A stretch of DNA of 64,000 bases from Cycas panzhihuaensis (taxonomy: Eukaryota; Cycadophyta), in contig CM041465.1 of assembly GCA_023213395.1 (NCBI GenBank), positions 201,755,741 through 201,819,740 of the forward strand, in the 5' to 3' direction. The first letter of the stretch is position 1. Each line of letters starts with the position of its first letter. The notes beneath the pieces are model-generated. The model was not told where the DNA came from and did not search any database. It was given only the letters and a program-made list of their open reading frames with translations. This document shows positions 13,077 to 26,782 of the stretch, in pieces. Position numbers and translations under genes: made by a program.

Positions 13077-14853
13077 ACTTTCTCTTAATGTTTATTTTAT
13101 TTTTTCTAACACTTAAACCATCCCTGAAAGTCTAAAATCTATTACATATTAGTGATTTGGGGAAGATATCATCTAATTATTCTTTAGTTGGTATATACAC
13201 CATCTCAATTATATCTTTATGAATTAATTCTTGAATAAAGTGATTGTGCACTTCAATATGTTTAGTATAAGCATGGAACATAGGGTTTTTTTCATTATTT
13301 AATACATTATAATTATCATAGTATAAGATAGTTAGTTTTAATTACAATAGCCCCATATCCTTTAGAATCTTCCATAACCAAATGGATTTAGTAGTAGCTA
13401 TAATTATAGCCTTTACTTTAATTTAGTTGAAGATAAAATAATATTTGATTATTTTTTACTACTCTAAGTGACAGTAGTTGAACATAAACTACAATAGTAT
13501 CTAGAAGTCAACCTTCTACTATCTGCATATTCATCCCATTTAAAATATATAAATCTCGTTAACTTAAAATTATCATTATACTTGAATTCAAACCTATGTT
13601 GAATCATTCCTTTCAAGTATTTGAGAATTCTTTTTATAGTTTTCTAGTGACTCTGTTTTGGCATTACCATAAACCTAAACATCATTCAAACTATAATGAA
13701 ATATTAGGTCTTGAAGTAATTAGCTATATTAGACTTCCCACTAATTGTTTGTATAATATTAAATCAACATCTACTTTACCATCTTTGATTATCAACCTCT
13801 AACTTCTCCCTATAGGGATAAGCATAGGTTTACAATCATCTATTCTAAATTTGTTTAGAAAATTTTAAGTCTATTTTACATGTAAGATAAAGATATGTTT
13901 ATGCCTTTGTCATAGTTCCACTCCAAAGAAGTAGTGTAGAATTCTTAGAAGAAATGACTAACATCTATCTTTAAGTTTAACATCATTACCTGTTATCAAT
14001 AGATCATCAATGTACAACACCATAAATACGATCTTATCATTTTCTTCTTTGATATATAGATTTAAGTTAGTTAGAGATCTCTCAAATCCATTCTTTAGAA
14101 AGTACTAATCAATATTTTTATACCAAGCTTTAAGAGCTTGTTTCAAGTTATACAATGTCTTCCTAAGTTGGCATGCCAAATGCTCATGACCTTTTTCAAC
14201 AAAGTCAAGTAGCTACTCTATGTAGACTTCTTCATTTAAATCTCCATTCAAAAATATATTTTTCACATCCATCTAGTGAAGCTATAAATTAAATTGTATA
14301 GCCATTATCATAATAAGGTGAATGGTATTCATCTTTGTAACTTGAGTGAATATTTCTTAGTAATTGATCCCTTCTTACTAATTGAAGCCTTTCACTACAA
14401 GCCAAACTTTATATCATCTATAGATCTATCAAATTTGAACTTAGTCCTATAGATTCATTTATAGTTGATTACATGCTTGCCAACAAGAAATTTGACCAAA
14501 TCCCATGTATGGTTCTTCCTAAAAACTTCGATTTTAGTATCCACGACATCATTCCAGTTCTTCTCTTTGAATGCTTCTTTAATAGTAGATAGTTCATCTA
14601 CATCTAATATACATGCCATAAGAGTCATGTTCACCTATTCAAAAGATTATATTTTTTACTTTTACTTTTCCTCAAAATCAAGTAATAATTTCTCAACATC
14701 CTCTATAGTTTTCAAATGCCATTTTAGAAGGTTTTTCTTTAAAGATGAAGGTCAGTATTAGACAGTTTCTTTAGCTTTAGCTTTAGCTTCATCTTTAACT
14801 TAGTTTTTAGCTTTAATCATATTCAAATTCCAAAAAATAAAAGGATTCCAACT
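13077..14853 (-). pseudogene. Copia D: reverse transcriptase and RNase H part
   Basis: Minus-strand translation gives, in element order from the right: a HTWDLV...NYKWI block near 14480 (start of copia reverse transcriptase), a MVLYIDDLLITGND catalytic block near 14010 (YxDD as YIDD), and the RNase H end with MFHAYTKHIEVHNHFIQE near 13270, followed by a degenerate ADIFTKSL block. Many TAG/TAA stops interrupt it. The reading stops abruptly at the left LTR of gypsy G and resumes beyond G at 20489 with the integrase-to-RT linker, so one element was split by G. Confidence 0.85.
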
Positions 14854-15364
14854 CGTAAGTGATTCTAGAGAGGATTTTTATAGAAAAGATAAGTAAATAG
14901 ATGAAAATATGCAAAATATGAAAGAAATATACAAACTATCGAATAAAATGATGTAATATAAGGTACTTACTACTATACTATATGAAATATACTAAAGACA
15001 TCAATTAAAATATAATAAATATGATGTACAAAACTTATAAATAAAATAGTTGATGTTGGTTTCTACTTCAAGGTAAGGTGTCCTCTAAAACTATAGCCCT
15101 TAAGGCTAAAAATATAGTAGTCCAAAGTCACATGAGATGCCCTAGAATAAGGATGAGAATCTTTATAAAGAGGCAAGTGAAAAGGACTTTTAGAGCTCAT
15201 CTAATAGACAGGATAGAAGTCAACCAAAATAGGAATATAAGGTTAGCTAGAGAATACTCTAAAGTTGACCAAAATTAATAATAAGAATATCTACCATAAG
15301 TCAACTATGCTACTAGATAAATATTAGGTTCTAAAGTTGGCCAGGATAAGAAAGAATGCTATAA
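14854..15364 (-). repeat. 3' LTR of gypsy G
   Basis: Matches 19979-20488 over its length, including the shared phrases gtacttactactatactata and aaagtcac, with numerous substitutions and small indels. Right boundary at gctataa, left boundary at the decayed TG (cgtaagtgattc). Confidence 0.85.
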
Positions 15365-15374
15365 GTCCCTCTCA

Positions 15375-18300
15375 TTAAAAATATACTTTGCCCCCAAAAC
15401 ATGGGTGAACTTGAGTGTTGGTGATACCATTCTTCTAATTCTTATGTTGCATCTTCTAGATTTAAAGTATTCTATTTTATAAGATATTCTTAGATTTCTT
15501 TAGAGCATAGTCTATTTGTTTAGATCTAGAGGATGCCTTTTGGTTTGATAATGGCTTTATCCTCTTCACCTAGTTTTGGTAATTATATTTGAGGGATAAT
15601 ATCTTACCTAATTTTTTTCTTGAGATACGAGATATAGAAGACATTATGGAGTTGGCTATCTTATGGTAGTGATAACCTATATGCTACTTCTCCCACTTTA
15701 TCCATGATTTGATATGGACCAAAAAATTAGGGTTCTAATTTTTACTTATTCATCTACCTCATAATGGACTATTTCTAAAGTTGGAATCTTAAGTAAACCC
15801 AATTTCCTATTGAAAATGATCTTTCTAACCTATGTAAATCAACTTACTACTTCATTTGATTCATGGTTGTATTTATGTTTATCTTTCAATATTTGAATTG
15901 TTTGCTCCATATGTTCTTATTATTCTTAAATGAATCAGACATATGAGACACTTGTCTATGTTAAGATAAATGGTATTTCAAAACCATAGAGTGATTTGAC
16001 TGGGGTCATCTTTGCCAAAGTATGATACATAGTGTTATATCACCATTTGGTAAGATGGATCCATTTGTGTTGTAAGTGTTATTTATTTGATGGGAAGCTC
16101 CATAAGTATCCTTCTAGGTACTTGTTTATTGATTCTATTTATCCATTTATCTAGGGGTGGTAAGTTATACTCATGGATAATTTTGTACCAGCTAATTAAA
16201 TATATCTTACTAGAAATAACTAGAGAATTTTAGATCATGATCACTAAATATTACCTTAGGAAGCCCATGTAAGTAATGTATTTTCTTCATGAGGATTTCT
16301 GTGACTTAGTTGGCTTTCATTGTTGATTATATTCCCCTGAAATAAGCATATTGTATTAACCTATCAACAACTATAAAGATAGCATCCTCATCTTCTGACT
16401 TAGGCAATCCAATAATAAAGTCCATTGAGAGCTCTTTCTAATTTTTTTATAGTATATATAGTAGTTGGAGTAGGCCAAGATGTTTTACACTTCCACTTTT
16501 ATTTATTTGGTAAGAGTCACATTTTGTGACAAATTTGTGGACATAAACTTTTATCCCTTTTTAAAAGAATATATTTCATAATTTATGGTATATTTAATTG
16601 ATCCCAATATGACTAATGGTTGAAGCAAAGTAAGCTTCCTCGAGCATTCTTTTCTTCAAAGCTAATGTTATAAGTATAAATATTTTTCCCTTCCATAAAA
16701 TCAAGGCTCCTTATCACTCATAATTTATGGTCTCTTATTGTTGGATTTTCTTTTTTATTATCTGAGAAAGAGGGTCATTCTGGTATTCTCAAACCAACTC
16801 TTATGTCCAACTTGGAGTGGCTATAGAGATTGCCTATAAAGAGATGTCCTCTCTTTTATCTTCTAGTATATGAGATAGGGTATCTGTAATAACATTCTCT
16901 TTTCCTTGTATAAAATACTAAAATTGAAGGTCTAGAGTTTACTTACCGACTTTTGTTATTTGCTTGATAATGTCTTTTGATTAACAAAATATTTAAGGTT
17001 GTCATGGTCTATTTTGACCACAAATCTATTTCCAAGTAAGTATTGTCAGCATTGATATATGGCATTAATAATTTTAAATGTTTCCTTGTCATAAATGGGT
17101 TTAAGTCACTCCATGGTATTTAACTTATGGCTCTTATATAATAATAGTTGATCATTCTAGAGGAGGACAACCTCTATTCTTACTCTAGATATGTCATGCT
17201 TTAAGGTGAATGGTTGAGAAAAGTCAAGGGTTACCAAGATAGGAGTTATGATCATTATCACCTTCAATTCTTAGAAAGTGCCTTTTGTCATTGCATTCAA
17301 CATAAAAATGTCCCTTTTATGAGCTTAGTTAGAGGAAAGGCAACGTGCACATATCTTCTAATAAATCTTTAAAGAAATTCAGGTGTTCATAAGAAACTTC
17401 TTAGTCTAACTTCATTTTTATGTGTGGGCCACTCTATGATCGTTTGAACCTTTTTTGGATTCATCTTAATACCCTCTTGGGTAATGATATACCCTAGATA
17501 TTCCAGCTTGGTCTTTCCCAAAATACATTTTTTTTTATTAGTGAAGAACTAATTTCTTTTGAGGACTTATAATATGGTCTTGATATGTTTTAAATGTTCT
17601 TGCCAAGTTGAGTTCTAAATTAGAATTTAGTAAAAAAAATAAACATAAATTTGTATAAGAAAGGTTTAAATAATGTACTCACTGTACTAAGGAAGGTAGT
17701 TGGAGCATTTATTAGCCCAAATGACATAACTTGAAACTTAAATAATCGTTCATGTGTATGGAATGTTGTTTTGTGCATATCCTTTTCTTTGATATAAATT
17801 TAATAGCATCCTAAGCAGAGATCAATTGTTCAGAAATATTTCACTCCATGTATTTCATCCACTAAATCATCAATCCATGGAATGGGATAATGGTTCTTAG
17901 CAGTAAGCTTATTAAGCCCCCATTAATCCATACACATGCAGTAGGAACTATCCTTCTTATAATTAAATATAAGTGGAGACACAAAAAGGCTGGTGCTAGT
18001 TGAAATATATCCCTAATGTAGAAGCTCCTTGGTAATCTATTTAATTTCCCTCTTAAGATGATAAGGATGGAGGTATGGGTGGATGTTTACTAGAACCACT
18101 CCTAGTATTAACTCGATGAGATGTTAGCATCCTCGATCTTGGGGTAGTCCTTTGGGAGGTTCTTTAATGACCCTATTGTATTGGTCTATGACCTCTTATA
18201 CTTCTACTAGAACATCTTCTATTATAATTTTGTAGCATATAATTATATATGTGTTAGGATTTTAATTTAGTATTTTCTCCATGTGGTGTGAGGTCACTAA

Positions 18301-19960
18301 TTACATTAGGGGTATAGGAGATACTTGTAACCTATATTTATGACCTTTTTGGAAAAAACTCATGAATTAAGTTTTATAGTTGGTAACAGTATTCCCCAAG
18401 GTTTATAGCTATTTGATTGCTAAGATGGTATCCACTCCTCCTATTAGAATGGAAAGCATACATGTCATCATAGAATAATCCCCAATTTAAAGATTCACCT
18501 TAGGACAACAACCTCCACATGTCAATTCTACCATTGATGATGGTGACCTAAAAGATATTGAATGCCTAGATGGGTAAGCCCAACTTCTCTGTAGTGGGTT
18601 TATTAATGAAATTATGTATGATTTCATTGTTTATGAGAATAGCTACTTGTGCTCCCTTGATTGTCCCCTAGAACTATAAAGTTTATGGGGTGGTAATCTG
18701 TCCAATAATGGCTTGTAATGATATTTGCATATTTTCAGTGTTAGTGTTAAGGAGTTCTTCAATTTCAACTTTGTTATGTAAATCTAGTGATCTTTCTTCT
18801 TCTTCTTTTTCTTCTTTTAGAATGTTAATATCTTTATTATTAATCATGAATAATAACTTCTTTGAAGGGCATTAATGGTCTTAATTCCATTTTCCTTTAC
18901 ACTTGAAGCAAGTTCCTTATCTTAGGTGTTCTTCTTTAGACAATTTATTTCACTCATTATTACCCTTATATGTGAGATGGGGTTCAACCTTTGTTCTTGA
19001 CCTATTTCAGTTTGGTTTGAACCTAGGGTAGATAGGTTTGCCTTATCAAATATAACTAGGTCTTCCTTCTTTATATTTTTCTTCCACATTTCTTATCTAC
19101 CAAATAGCTTCACTTAAGATGATCGCTCCTATTGTCTTTATGTGGTATTTTATATTTTCCTTAAGTTTTATGACATATGCTTTGATAAGGAGTTCCTTTG
19201 CAATCTTATGATTGACCAAGCTATGTAAGGTTTAAAATTATTCAATGTAGGTTTAAACTAAGACTCTTTATTATATGCATATAAGTTGGGGGAAGTAATC
19301 TATATTCCATGTGTCTTCATATTATTCTATTAGGCTTTCCTTTAAGACTAGCTAGTTATCATTATTTGTCCCCATATAGAATCTCTTCTACCAATGGAAC
19401 CATTTTAGTGCTTTATCATATAAATTGAGAGAGACTACTAGGATTTCTTCTTTACTAGATAAAGCACTTGTTTAGAAGTAAATTTCCATCTAGATGATCC
19501 AACTACAAATATCCCTCAATCTATTAGAGTCAAATTTATCTAAAAATTTTCATGCCCTCAAGTCCCTTACCTAGTTCAAATTTTCCATCATCGAATTCCC
19601 ATTATTTCTTCTCATTTCTTTACTATTGGAATCTTCTCCCCCCTAAAGTTTCTCCCTCTTCTTTAGGTCTATCTTGTTTTCTATCTAATAAGTTTACTAG
19701 ATTGTGAAGAGAATTTAGGTGTATATCCATGCTTGACACGATATTATGCAACTTATCGACCCTTTTATCAAGATCTTCTATTATTATTAATGGATTATTC
19801 ACCATCTTATCTTGCTAAAGAGTCCTTCTTAATCCCAGCTCTATTTAAAGAAAAGATGAAGGAAAGGGGGGGGCGGGGCGGGGGGAGGAAGGGGGGAATT
19901 ATCTTTTCCTAGATTTCCTTGTTGTAAGGTAGAGGATTTTCCCTCAAGATGGCTTCAAAA
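15375..19960 (-). pseudogene. gag-pol remnant of gypsy G
   Basis: Minus-strand blocks in order: gag start (MVNNPLIIIEDLDKRVDKL, open from 19805 to 19623, with a coiled-coil look), gag zinc knuckle CFKCKGKWN.DH.CP near 18890, protease and RT across about 18500-17300, RNase H about 17100-16700, integrase about 16500-15700, and the integrase tail with GPKPYQIMDKVGEVAYRL and HNVFYISYLKK near 15700-15600. A tail of the type EDATQELEEWYHQH near 15430 recalls the chromodomain-like end of chromoviruses. Stops occur throughout, so no product is possible. Domain limits are approximate. Confidence 0.8.
19866..19896 (+). repeat. G-run cluster in the leader of gypsy G
   Basis: Runs of 8, 4, 6 and 6 guanines separated by C, C and AGGAA. 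This satisfies the usual four-run G-quadruplex pattern on the plus strand (C-rich on the element's sense strand). It stands out sharply in AT-rich surroundings and lies between the primer site and gag of G. Confidence 0.9.
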
Positions 19961-19978
19961 CAAAGCTCTGATATAACT

Positions 19979-20488
19979 TGAAGTAATTCCATAGAGGAGT
20001 TTTGTAGAAAGGATGGTCAAATAGAGCACAATATGCAAAATATAGAAGAAGTATATAAATTATGTAATAAAATAATTTAATATATGGTACTTACTACTAT
20101 ACTATATAAAATATACTAAAGATATCAATTAAAATATGGTAAATGTAATATACAAAACTTACAAGTGAAACACTTAATGTTAGCTTCCTCTTCAAGGAAA
20201 GGTAATATCTAAAATTATAGCCCTTAATGTCAAAAATTTAATAGTCCAAAGTCACCTAAAATGCCCCAAAATAGAGCTAAGGATCTCTATAAATAGGTGG
20301 GTTAAAAGGGATTTGGGAGCTTAGCTAGTAGAGAAGATGGAAGATAGCTAAAACAAGAATACAAGGTTACCCAAAGAATACTCTAAAACTAGCCAAAATT
20401 AATAATAATAATATCTATTATAAGTTAGTTAAACTACTAGATAAACATTGGGATATGAAGTTAGCTAGAATAGAAAGAAATACTATAA
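19979..20488 (-). repeat. 5' LTR of gypsy G, with adjacent primer site
   Basis: Direct repeat of 14854-15364. It begins TGAAGTAATTCC at 19979 on the plus strand. The 12 bases 19964-19975 (gctctgatataa) are the reverse complement of a degenerate initiator-Met primer site, which identifies this as the 5' LTR of a minus-strand element. Confidence 0.85.
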
Positions 20489-22333
20489 CCTTTACTACTT
20501 CATTAATGTTAAACATCTCATATTTAGGTTAAATAAGATTATGAAAGAACTACATTTAGGTAGCTCCCTTATTTGGTCCTCAACATCAACTAAACTAATA
20601 TTTTAATTCTCATCTTCTTAAAAAATAATATCACAAGTTTTATAAACCTTTTGAGTTAACAATTGGTATACTCAGTATGCTTTACATTTATTATATCTAA
20701 TAAGGATGTACTTTGTACTATTATCATCCAATTTCCATCATTTATCCTTAAGAATATTCATATGTGTTGTACACCTAAAGACTCTCAAATGACTAACAAT
20801 TAGCTTTCTATCTAGTTAAGCCTCCTTAGGTGTTATGTTCTTAATAGTCCTTCTAGCACTTCTATTCATCATATATATAGTTGTGCTCAACTTCTACCCA
20901 TAAGAAATCTATTGCATTCTTATGTCTCATCATAGTTTTGGCCTTTTCAACTAAACTTCTATCCATTCCCTTAATAACACCATTCTAGTAAGGTATATAG
21001 GTAATAATAAACTACCTCTAGATTCCATGATCCTTATAGAATTGAGTGAATTCATTTGAAGTATACTCTCTACCATTATTTATTTATAAGATCTTAGTCT
21101 TGTGTCCATTTGCATTCTCTATTAACTCTTTAAACTGTTTGAAGTAAGTGAAGGCTTGAAATTTTTTCCTAAATAAAAAAACCTAGAATTTTATAAAAAG
21201 TCATTATAGAAGTAAAAAAATATCTCACTCCACCAATAAATATGACAGGCATTAGAACATTTATATATGAGTAAACCAATCCTAACTTTTCTCTAGTTCT
21301 CCATACTTTCTTCTTTGAAAATGTCTCTTTATATTATTTTCCAAAAATACAGGGTTCACATAAATAATCTTTGCTATTTATCATAGCAAGACCATGTACC
21401 ATTTTTAATTTATGCATCAATTAAAGATAGGTGTAGTTTAAATAACCCATTCATCTATGCCATAACCTCTATTTAAGAGACACAATAAGGAATGCTCTTT
21501 GTACTTCAAAGTATCATTATAGTTTGTATAAATTATTTTCTCTAAGCCCTCTAGCTATAGCATTATTTTATTCATATTGTACTATGCACTGTCCTCGAGC
21601 AAACATAGCAGTCATGTCTTATTATTCAATTTTACCAATTGAAATAGGATTCATCATTAGATTTGGTACATACAAAAAAATTATACAAAAATTATCTTTT
21701 ATCATTTAACATTATGAATGGTACTTTTTCAACCCTAGTGGCCTCTAAGTCAATGTCATCCCCAATGGTAACCTTCTAATTCACCTCCCACATCTAAAGA
21801 AACCATTCTAATCTTCTAGTCATGTGTCTTATACACCTAAATCAATAAACCAAACATCTTATGAATCATAACCCATCTTGTATTTAACAACAAACAACCA
21901 CTTTCTAATCTTAATAGGTGTATCCTCTATTACATTTGTAACATGACCACATTATCCATATGGTTGCTATTGCCATTATTATTACTTCTACTATTGGGGT
22001 TGATTCTATTATTGTTGTGAATACTACTGTCACTTCTATTCTTAACAATCCTTTTTTATATGACCTAACTTCTCATAATGATAACATTTAGCCTCTATTA
22101 TCTCTTTAAAGTTCTCCTAGTCCATCTTTTTGAACTATAGATTTAGAAGGTGCATTCTTCTTTGAAATAAAGGTCTTCTTCCCTTTCAATCTAGATACTA
22201 GGGCTCTAGATGATCTACTATGCATGTGCTCTAGGTTATGAGCCATAAATAAATATTAAATATCAGTAACTTTTATGTTTAGGTCCAGAATAAGAAGTCA
22301 TTGCATGATATAAGCTCACTAGTGTGCATTCCT
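20489..22333 (-). pseudogene. Copia D: gag end, protease, integrase part
   Basis: Continues copia D on the far side of gypsy G. Minus-strand readings include KCYHYEKLGHIKK near 22090 (nucleocapsid zinc knuckle, one Cys lost), decayed protease and pre-integrase between 22000 and 21400, integrase core HGHKTKILQINNGREYTSNEF near 21080 with IPYQNGVIKGM after it, and the linker VYKTCDIIF.EDEN near 20630 that normally precedes copia RT. The gag N-terminus is cut at 22333 by element E; no convincing continuation was found beyond 32593. Confidence 0.8.
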
Positions 22334-22646
22334 TGAAGGAAGGATGGATCCAGAGAATAAATCACTCACATACATACAATGGCAATGGAGAATAAAAAAG
22401 AGATGAAAATAAGATATGAGAGTAAAGTTTGGAGGTGAGAATGAATAATAACTCCCTTCTTGAGATTTTGCCTTTTATTATTAAGGGGGAGCATTAGGAT
22501 TAGGATTTTTCTATCTAATGATATGAGCCCAAAATTATAACCAAATGCACATAAAGGGCAATTCACTAAGAGACTAATGCTAACAATATACCCTAAGGTC
22601 ACTTAATTAATCTATACAAATGACCTTGATATATTAATCTCTTTCA
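22334..22646 (-). repeat. 3' LTR of copia E
   Basis: Starts TGAAGGAAGGATGG and ends CTCTTTCA. It aligns without visible length change to 32281-32593. Confidence 0.92.
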
Positions 22647-22657
22647 ATCCTCCCTTT
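22647..22657 (-). other. Polypurine tract of copia E
   Basis: Minus strand AAAGGGAGGAT directly before the 3' LTR; primes plus-strand DNA synthesis in LTR elements. Confidence 0.85.
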
Positions 22658-25600
22658 AATGGTGGAAGGTCATTTTGAGAAAATATATTCTATGAGGTCT
22701 TCATTTGAGCCTCATTATTACATTAAAATTCTAAATGACATTTTTGTAGAAAAACTCTCATGGGGAATAAAAACCTATGGACTTTCTAAGATCTATAACC
22801 CCTTTTATTAATCAAAATGGCTAAGGTGGCTCTTGATGTAGCCTGATAACCAAACAACTTAAATGTGTAGCTTGATCTACTGAGTCTCCATATACCATTT
22901 GGACATCCCCTATACCTTTTTAGGTTTTCATAGGTTCCAATTTTTGAAAATTAGTATAACCATTATCCTTCAATGCCCACATGGAATTTTCATAAATAAG
23001 ATAGATCAAAGACTTACTATTGTTCTTCTATACCCACAAGGGATTTTCACGAATAGAATAAATTATAATAATCATGTTACCATCTTCTTTTATTAGTCAA
23101 AGATGGAGGCCCTAAGGTAGAGCTATCTTCAAAATTATTCAAATTTCATCCTTTGCAGCGATTTGGTGAAGATATCAGCCACTTGATCTATTGTGGGGTA
23201 GTATTCTAGTTGAATTATATCATCATGAACTAGTTCTATAATCTTATGGACTTTCATACTTATGTATTTATTATGATCGTGAAATACAAGATTTTTTTCC
23301 ATATGGATCGCTAATTAATTATCTATACGAAGGTCAATAGGACTTGTTTGGGTGATATTTAATGTTTCCAATAATTTTCTAAGCCATATCACCTCCTTGC
23401 TAGTCTCAGAAGCAATAATATATTTAGCTTCAATAGTTAAATTAGTAATTATCTTCTACCATCTGGATCTCCATGATATTAGTGTTGTTCCAAGAAATGT
23501 TACATACCCAGATATAGATATTCTTGTATCTTTATCTCTTACAAAGTCTGAGTATATATATACAATAAGCTTAAATTCATTATTAGGGTCATATAACAGA
23601 CCAATTTTGCTAGTTATCTTTAAGTATTTTAACACTTGAACTACAACCTGCCAATGATTCTGCTTAAGATTTATCATGAATCATGCAAGAATGCCAATAA
23701 AGTATGCAATATCTAGCCTTATATTAGTAGTGTAGATGAGACTACCTATAAGTTTTATATAGAGTGTTACGTCTTCCTCCTTAATGTCACCATCAATTGA
23801 GAGTTTGGTATTAGGGTCCATAGGTAAAGCCATTAGTTGAGCATCTTGTAACTAAAACTTAGTTAGAAGATCGTTGATGTATTTTTCTTGAGAGAGAAAA
23901 AAAAAATTATTCTTTTATGTTAATTTAATTCCCAAATAATATTTCATCAAATTGAGGTCAAACAATTCGAATGTTTTTCCAAGGTCTTTTTTTAGCTAGC
24001 TTATTACCTACTCACTATTACCCATTACTAACATGTCATCCATAAAGAATATGAGATAAGTAACTTTGTCTTTTTGGCACTTCATAAATAATGTTGCATC
24101 AATATCTTAGTAGTCACAAACCTCATATCCAAGTTAGCTCATTCTTTCAGACAACTTACCAAACTAAGCACAAAGGGCTTGTTTAAGACCATATAAGGAC
24201 TTTTTGAGTCTGTAAACCTTATGCTCTTGACTTTTGATCTCATATCCTTTTGGTTGACCCATGTAAATTTCTTCTTCAAGATCCCCATTGAGAAATACAG
24301 TTTTAATATCAAGCTGATGGATTTTTCAGCCCTAATGAGCAACTAAAGCAACAAGAGTTCTAATTGCAGGCCACTTGGTTGTAGGTGCAAAGACTTTAGT
24401 GTAGTCGATGCCTTCTCTTTGTGTGAATCCTTTAACTACCAACCTCGTCTTATCTTTTTCAATGGTGTCATCTAATTTATATTTATTTTTAAACTACCTT
24501 TCTGCCAAGCAGTAGATCAATGAGCTTCCATGTACCATTTTTTATAAGAGATTAGTATTCTTCATTCATTACATTTCTCTGAACTATATGTTTCATAGCT
24601 TCTTAGTATGAGTGGGGCTCTTCATTAAGAGTAAGATGCAGTTCTATCGGTTCAAGCTCAGTATATAATGATTCCTGCATCCTTGTTCTATGGGCACTTC
24701 GAGTGCTAGTTTTGCCCATCTCATCTGGTTATATGTCCTTATTGAGTTGGCAGGCTTCACGAGATCCTCAAGTTAGGAATAAGATCCTTATTTCCTCAAC
24801 TTCTTAGTTCTTATCTTATTCATTAAAATGATCATTTTGTGAGGAGGATATTGACATACTTGGGGAAGATGGTCCTTCAACCATTATTTTTCCTTTGTTA
24901 ACTAAAAGTAGAGAGGATGATTCTTCTATAATGGCCTTGCCTTTGTCAACTCTACTATCTTTAAAGGATGGTGTTAGATATATACTCATCGGTTTATAGT
25001 CATAACTTATATCTTCTGAGGCTCTATTATTAGCTTCTAATATTTAGAGTAATTTATGTGTACCCCCCTCTCCCCCTCCAATTATCTAAACATCATATTT
25101 GATAACATCATTATAGTAGCATGAAGGTGTTTTATAGTCTAGTCTAAGCAACTGATTCTCTATCTTTGCAAAAATGGCATTTCTAGTAATGATGATATTT
25201 TGTTGTGAAGGTATAAAGACCTTATACCTTTTTTTGTCCATAGGGTATCCAACAAAGATGCCTTTAAGTGCCCTTGTCTAGAGTTTATTTCGATTTGCAT
25301 CCAAAATATAGGGATAGCATATAGAGCCAAAAATTTTAAAGTAGTGAACAATGAGGGCTTGTCTTGACCACTTTTTGTTAGGTGATTGTCCTTCCTTTAA
25401 TGGGCTAACAACATTGATGCAATAAGCAGTTGTCTAGATGGATTCAACCCATAGGTAGGTAAGTATATTTTTATATACTAATATAGCTCAAGCCATGTTC
25501 ATGATTATCCTATTCATGCACTCAACAACTCTTTTTTTTTTGTTGGGTACCTACTACTATTATTTGATATTTGATACCATTGTCTTAAAGATAGTTTTCA

Positions 25601-26782
25601 AACTCATATGAGGTATATTTATTACCATTATCAATTCGAAGACATTTGAGTTGATAACCTGACTCTTTTTTAGTACAAGCTTTGAATTCTTTGAATACAA
25701 AAAAGGCTTTATCTTTCTTGTATAGAAAAGCTACCCATACTTTCCTAATGAAACCATCAATGAAAGAGATATAATATAACTTACCCTTCAGTGAAGGAAT
25801 ATGCATTGGCCCACATAGATCAAAGTGTATCAATTGTAATAGATGGCTTAATTTTTATTAATACAAGCTTCACATTTAAAGGTCTTAGAGGAGAACTTTG
25901 GAAGACTTAGAAGAGTATTACAAAGATCTCTAAATCTATCGATATGAACATGGCCCATGCGAGCATGCCAAAGAGCTTCTAGTGACAATGTTAGATGGGT
26001 CAAGATGGTGTTAAATATAAATTCTTCATTAGCACAAGAGCTTTGGGCACGACGAGCTTCAGAAGATGGATAGCCATTTAGTCAAAAGAATTTGCTAGTG
26101 AGATATCTAATCAAGATCACTTGATCAGTTGGAGGGTAAATGACCTAAAAAGTCTAGTATGGATAAGGAGAGTAAATTTTGTTTGAGATTGGATATGTAT
26201 AAGATATCAAGCAATATAAAATCTCTTAAGCCTGGGAGTTTCAAGAAAATGTAACCAATTCCTTCAATAGGTTATTGTGATTTATCAGCCATATAAATAA
26301 CTCCTTGAATATTTGAGTCAAATATTTGATATAAACTATGATTGTACATCATATGTTGATTTGCTCATGTGTCCATGATCCACTATCTATCGATTGAAGC
26401 AATACTATTTACAATTCTAATAGGACTTACCATTAGTGAAGGGAATTCACAAGTGATATATCCATATCGAGCTTCAAAGTATCTCTATGGTTGGTTAATA
26501 TCATTTGATATTGAAGATCTCTCAATTATTTTAAAGTGTGCTTATACAAAACCTACACCACTAAATGATTCTTCATAAGTTTCTTCAACATTGTGCACTA
26601 TATGTTTTGGTTAGAACTTGGCCAACTTATAAGTGGCAGTTTTGCAATCTTTTATAAAGTATCCTTTACAGTTACATTGATCACATATGATAGCTTGATT
26701 GCTAATTCTTAAAGAGGTACTACTTTGACTTGACTATCTTAGTTTTTGTTGAGGTGGCCCTTAGCCTTAAAACTATCAAGGA
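22658..26782 (-). pseudogene. Copia E pol: nucleocapsid knuckle, protease, integrase, RT, RNase H
   Basis: Minus-strand blocks in order: CDQCNCKGYFIKDC near 26670 (zinc knuckle with the His replaced by Tyr), protease WIMDT.ANQHM near 26370, pre-integrase LWHARMGHVHIDRF near 25940, integrase MIHFDLCGPMH to LRIDNGNKYTSYEFE (25833-25585), integrase tail 25351-25160, RT across 24500-23900, RNase H with GLLYDPNNEF...DKDTRISISGYV (23677-23456), and the terminal FHDHNKYISMKVHK...ADIFTKSLQ block near 23290-23160. Stops and frameshifts break it into pieces of 60-80 codons. Linked RT and RNase H blocks and the order IN before RT identify Ty1/copia. Confidence 0.88.

Larger units (their letters stand above)
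14854..20488 (-). mobile_element. Ty3/gypsy element G, complete but decayed, nested in copia D
   Basis: Two direct repeats of about 510 bp bound 4.6 kb of internal sequence that reads gag, protease, RT, RNase H, integrase on the minus strand. A degenerate initiator-Met primer site lies at 19964-19975 beside the right (5') LTR. A purine tract (minus GAGAGGGAC) adjoins the left LTR at about 15365-15374. The LTRs differ at many positions and the terminal TG has become CG in the left copy, so this is an old insertion. No target duplication can be recognised. G separates the RT and integrase halves of copia D, so it is younger than D. Confidence 0.85.
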
